The translations under genes and the position numbers were made by a program. 5,059 nucleotides of DNA from Actinomycetes bacterium (GTDB lineage Bacteria > Actinomycetota > Actinomycetes > Actinomycetales > Micrococcaceae), in assembly GCA_023426375.1 (NCBI GenBank), contig JAFAAV010000132.1, positions 1 to 5,059 on the forward strand. Direction: 5' to 3'. Shown here piece after piece: positions 5,030 to 5,059 of the stretch (positions are counted from its first letter, which is position 1; every line of letters begins with the position of its first letter). The notes below the pieces were generated by a model. That model was given only the letters and a program-made list of their open reading frames with translations. It was not told the origin of the DNA and did no database searches.

Positions 5030-5059
5030 AAACCCCGTCTCCATCAGGAGGCGGGGTTT
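5030..5059 (+). terminator. Intrinsic terminator of the tRNA unit
   Basis: AAACCCCGTCTCC (5030-5042) pairs with GGAGGCGGGGTTT (5047-5059) over 13 positions, with a single T-G wobble, around the tetraloop ATCA. The stem ends in TTT at the window edge, so the U-tract may continue beyond it. It begins 11 bases after tRNA-Glu and marks the end of the tRNA transcription unit. The paired A/T outer ends could also let it work on an opposing transcript. Confidence 0.9.

Overview
This window is a core-metabolism segment of a high-GC Gram-positive genome (Actinomycetota). The proteins, especially the GluRS, most resemble my memory of Micrococcales/Micrococcaceae (the Arthrobacter-Kocuria-Rothia neighbourhood). 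Genus cannot be fixed by eye. Everything lies on the + strand, and I see no mobile element, phage gene, CRISPR array or foreign-looking patch.

Layout. At 24-1103 lies leuB (3-isopropylmalate dehydrogenase), followed 26 bases later by ilvE (branched-chain aminotransferase, 1130-2227, TTG start with a strong Shine-Dalgarno). These form a two-gene leucine/BCAA unit. A fumarylacetoacetate-hydrolase (FAH) superfamily enzyme follows at 2282-3055, and it may be an oxaloacetate decarboxylase/acylpyruvase. After a 97-base gap holding a hairpin and a perfect 14-base palindrome comes gltX (glutamyl-tRNA synthetase, 3153-4667). Then come a strong sigma70-type promoter, tRNA-Gln(CTG) at 4753-4824, a 121-base spacer, tRNA-Glu(CTC) at 4946-5018 and a 13-bp hairpin terminator at the window edge.

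How it works together. LeuB makes the precursor of 2-oxoisocaproate and IlvE aminates it to leucine. IlvE also makes valine and isoleucine. GltX sits next to genes for both tRNAs it would charge if, as in most Actinomycetota, the organism lacks GlnRS and makes Gln-tRNA(Gln) by GluRS plus the GatCAB amidotransferase. The two tRNAs carry the features expected for that route: U1-A72 and a short D-loop in tRNA-Gln, G1-C72 and an enlarged D-loop in tRNA-Glu.

Regulatory picture. leuB and the FAH gene each have a TAnnnT -10-like hexamer ending 7 bases before the A of ATG and no usable Shine-Dalgarno, which fits leaderless transcripts. gltX has TAGAAT ending 10 bases before its ATG, giving a leader of at most about 3 nt. 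Only ilvE, inside the operon, has a classical ribosome-binding site. The most unusual structure is a 14-bp inverted repeat that places the -10 box of the tRNA promoter in its loop. The gene order is, to my knowledge, conserved in actinobacteria, so I do not see an undescribed multi-gene system here.
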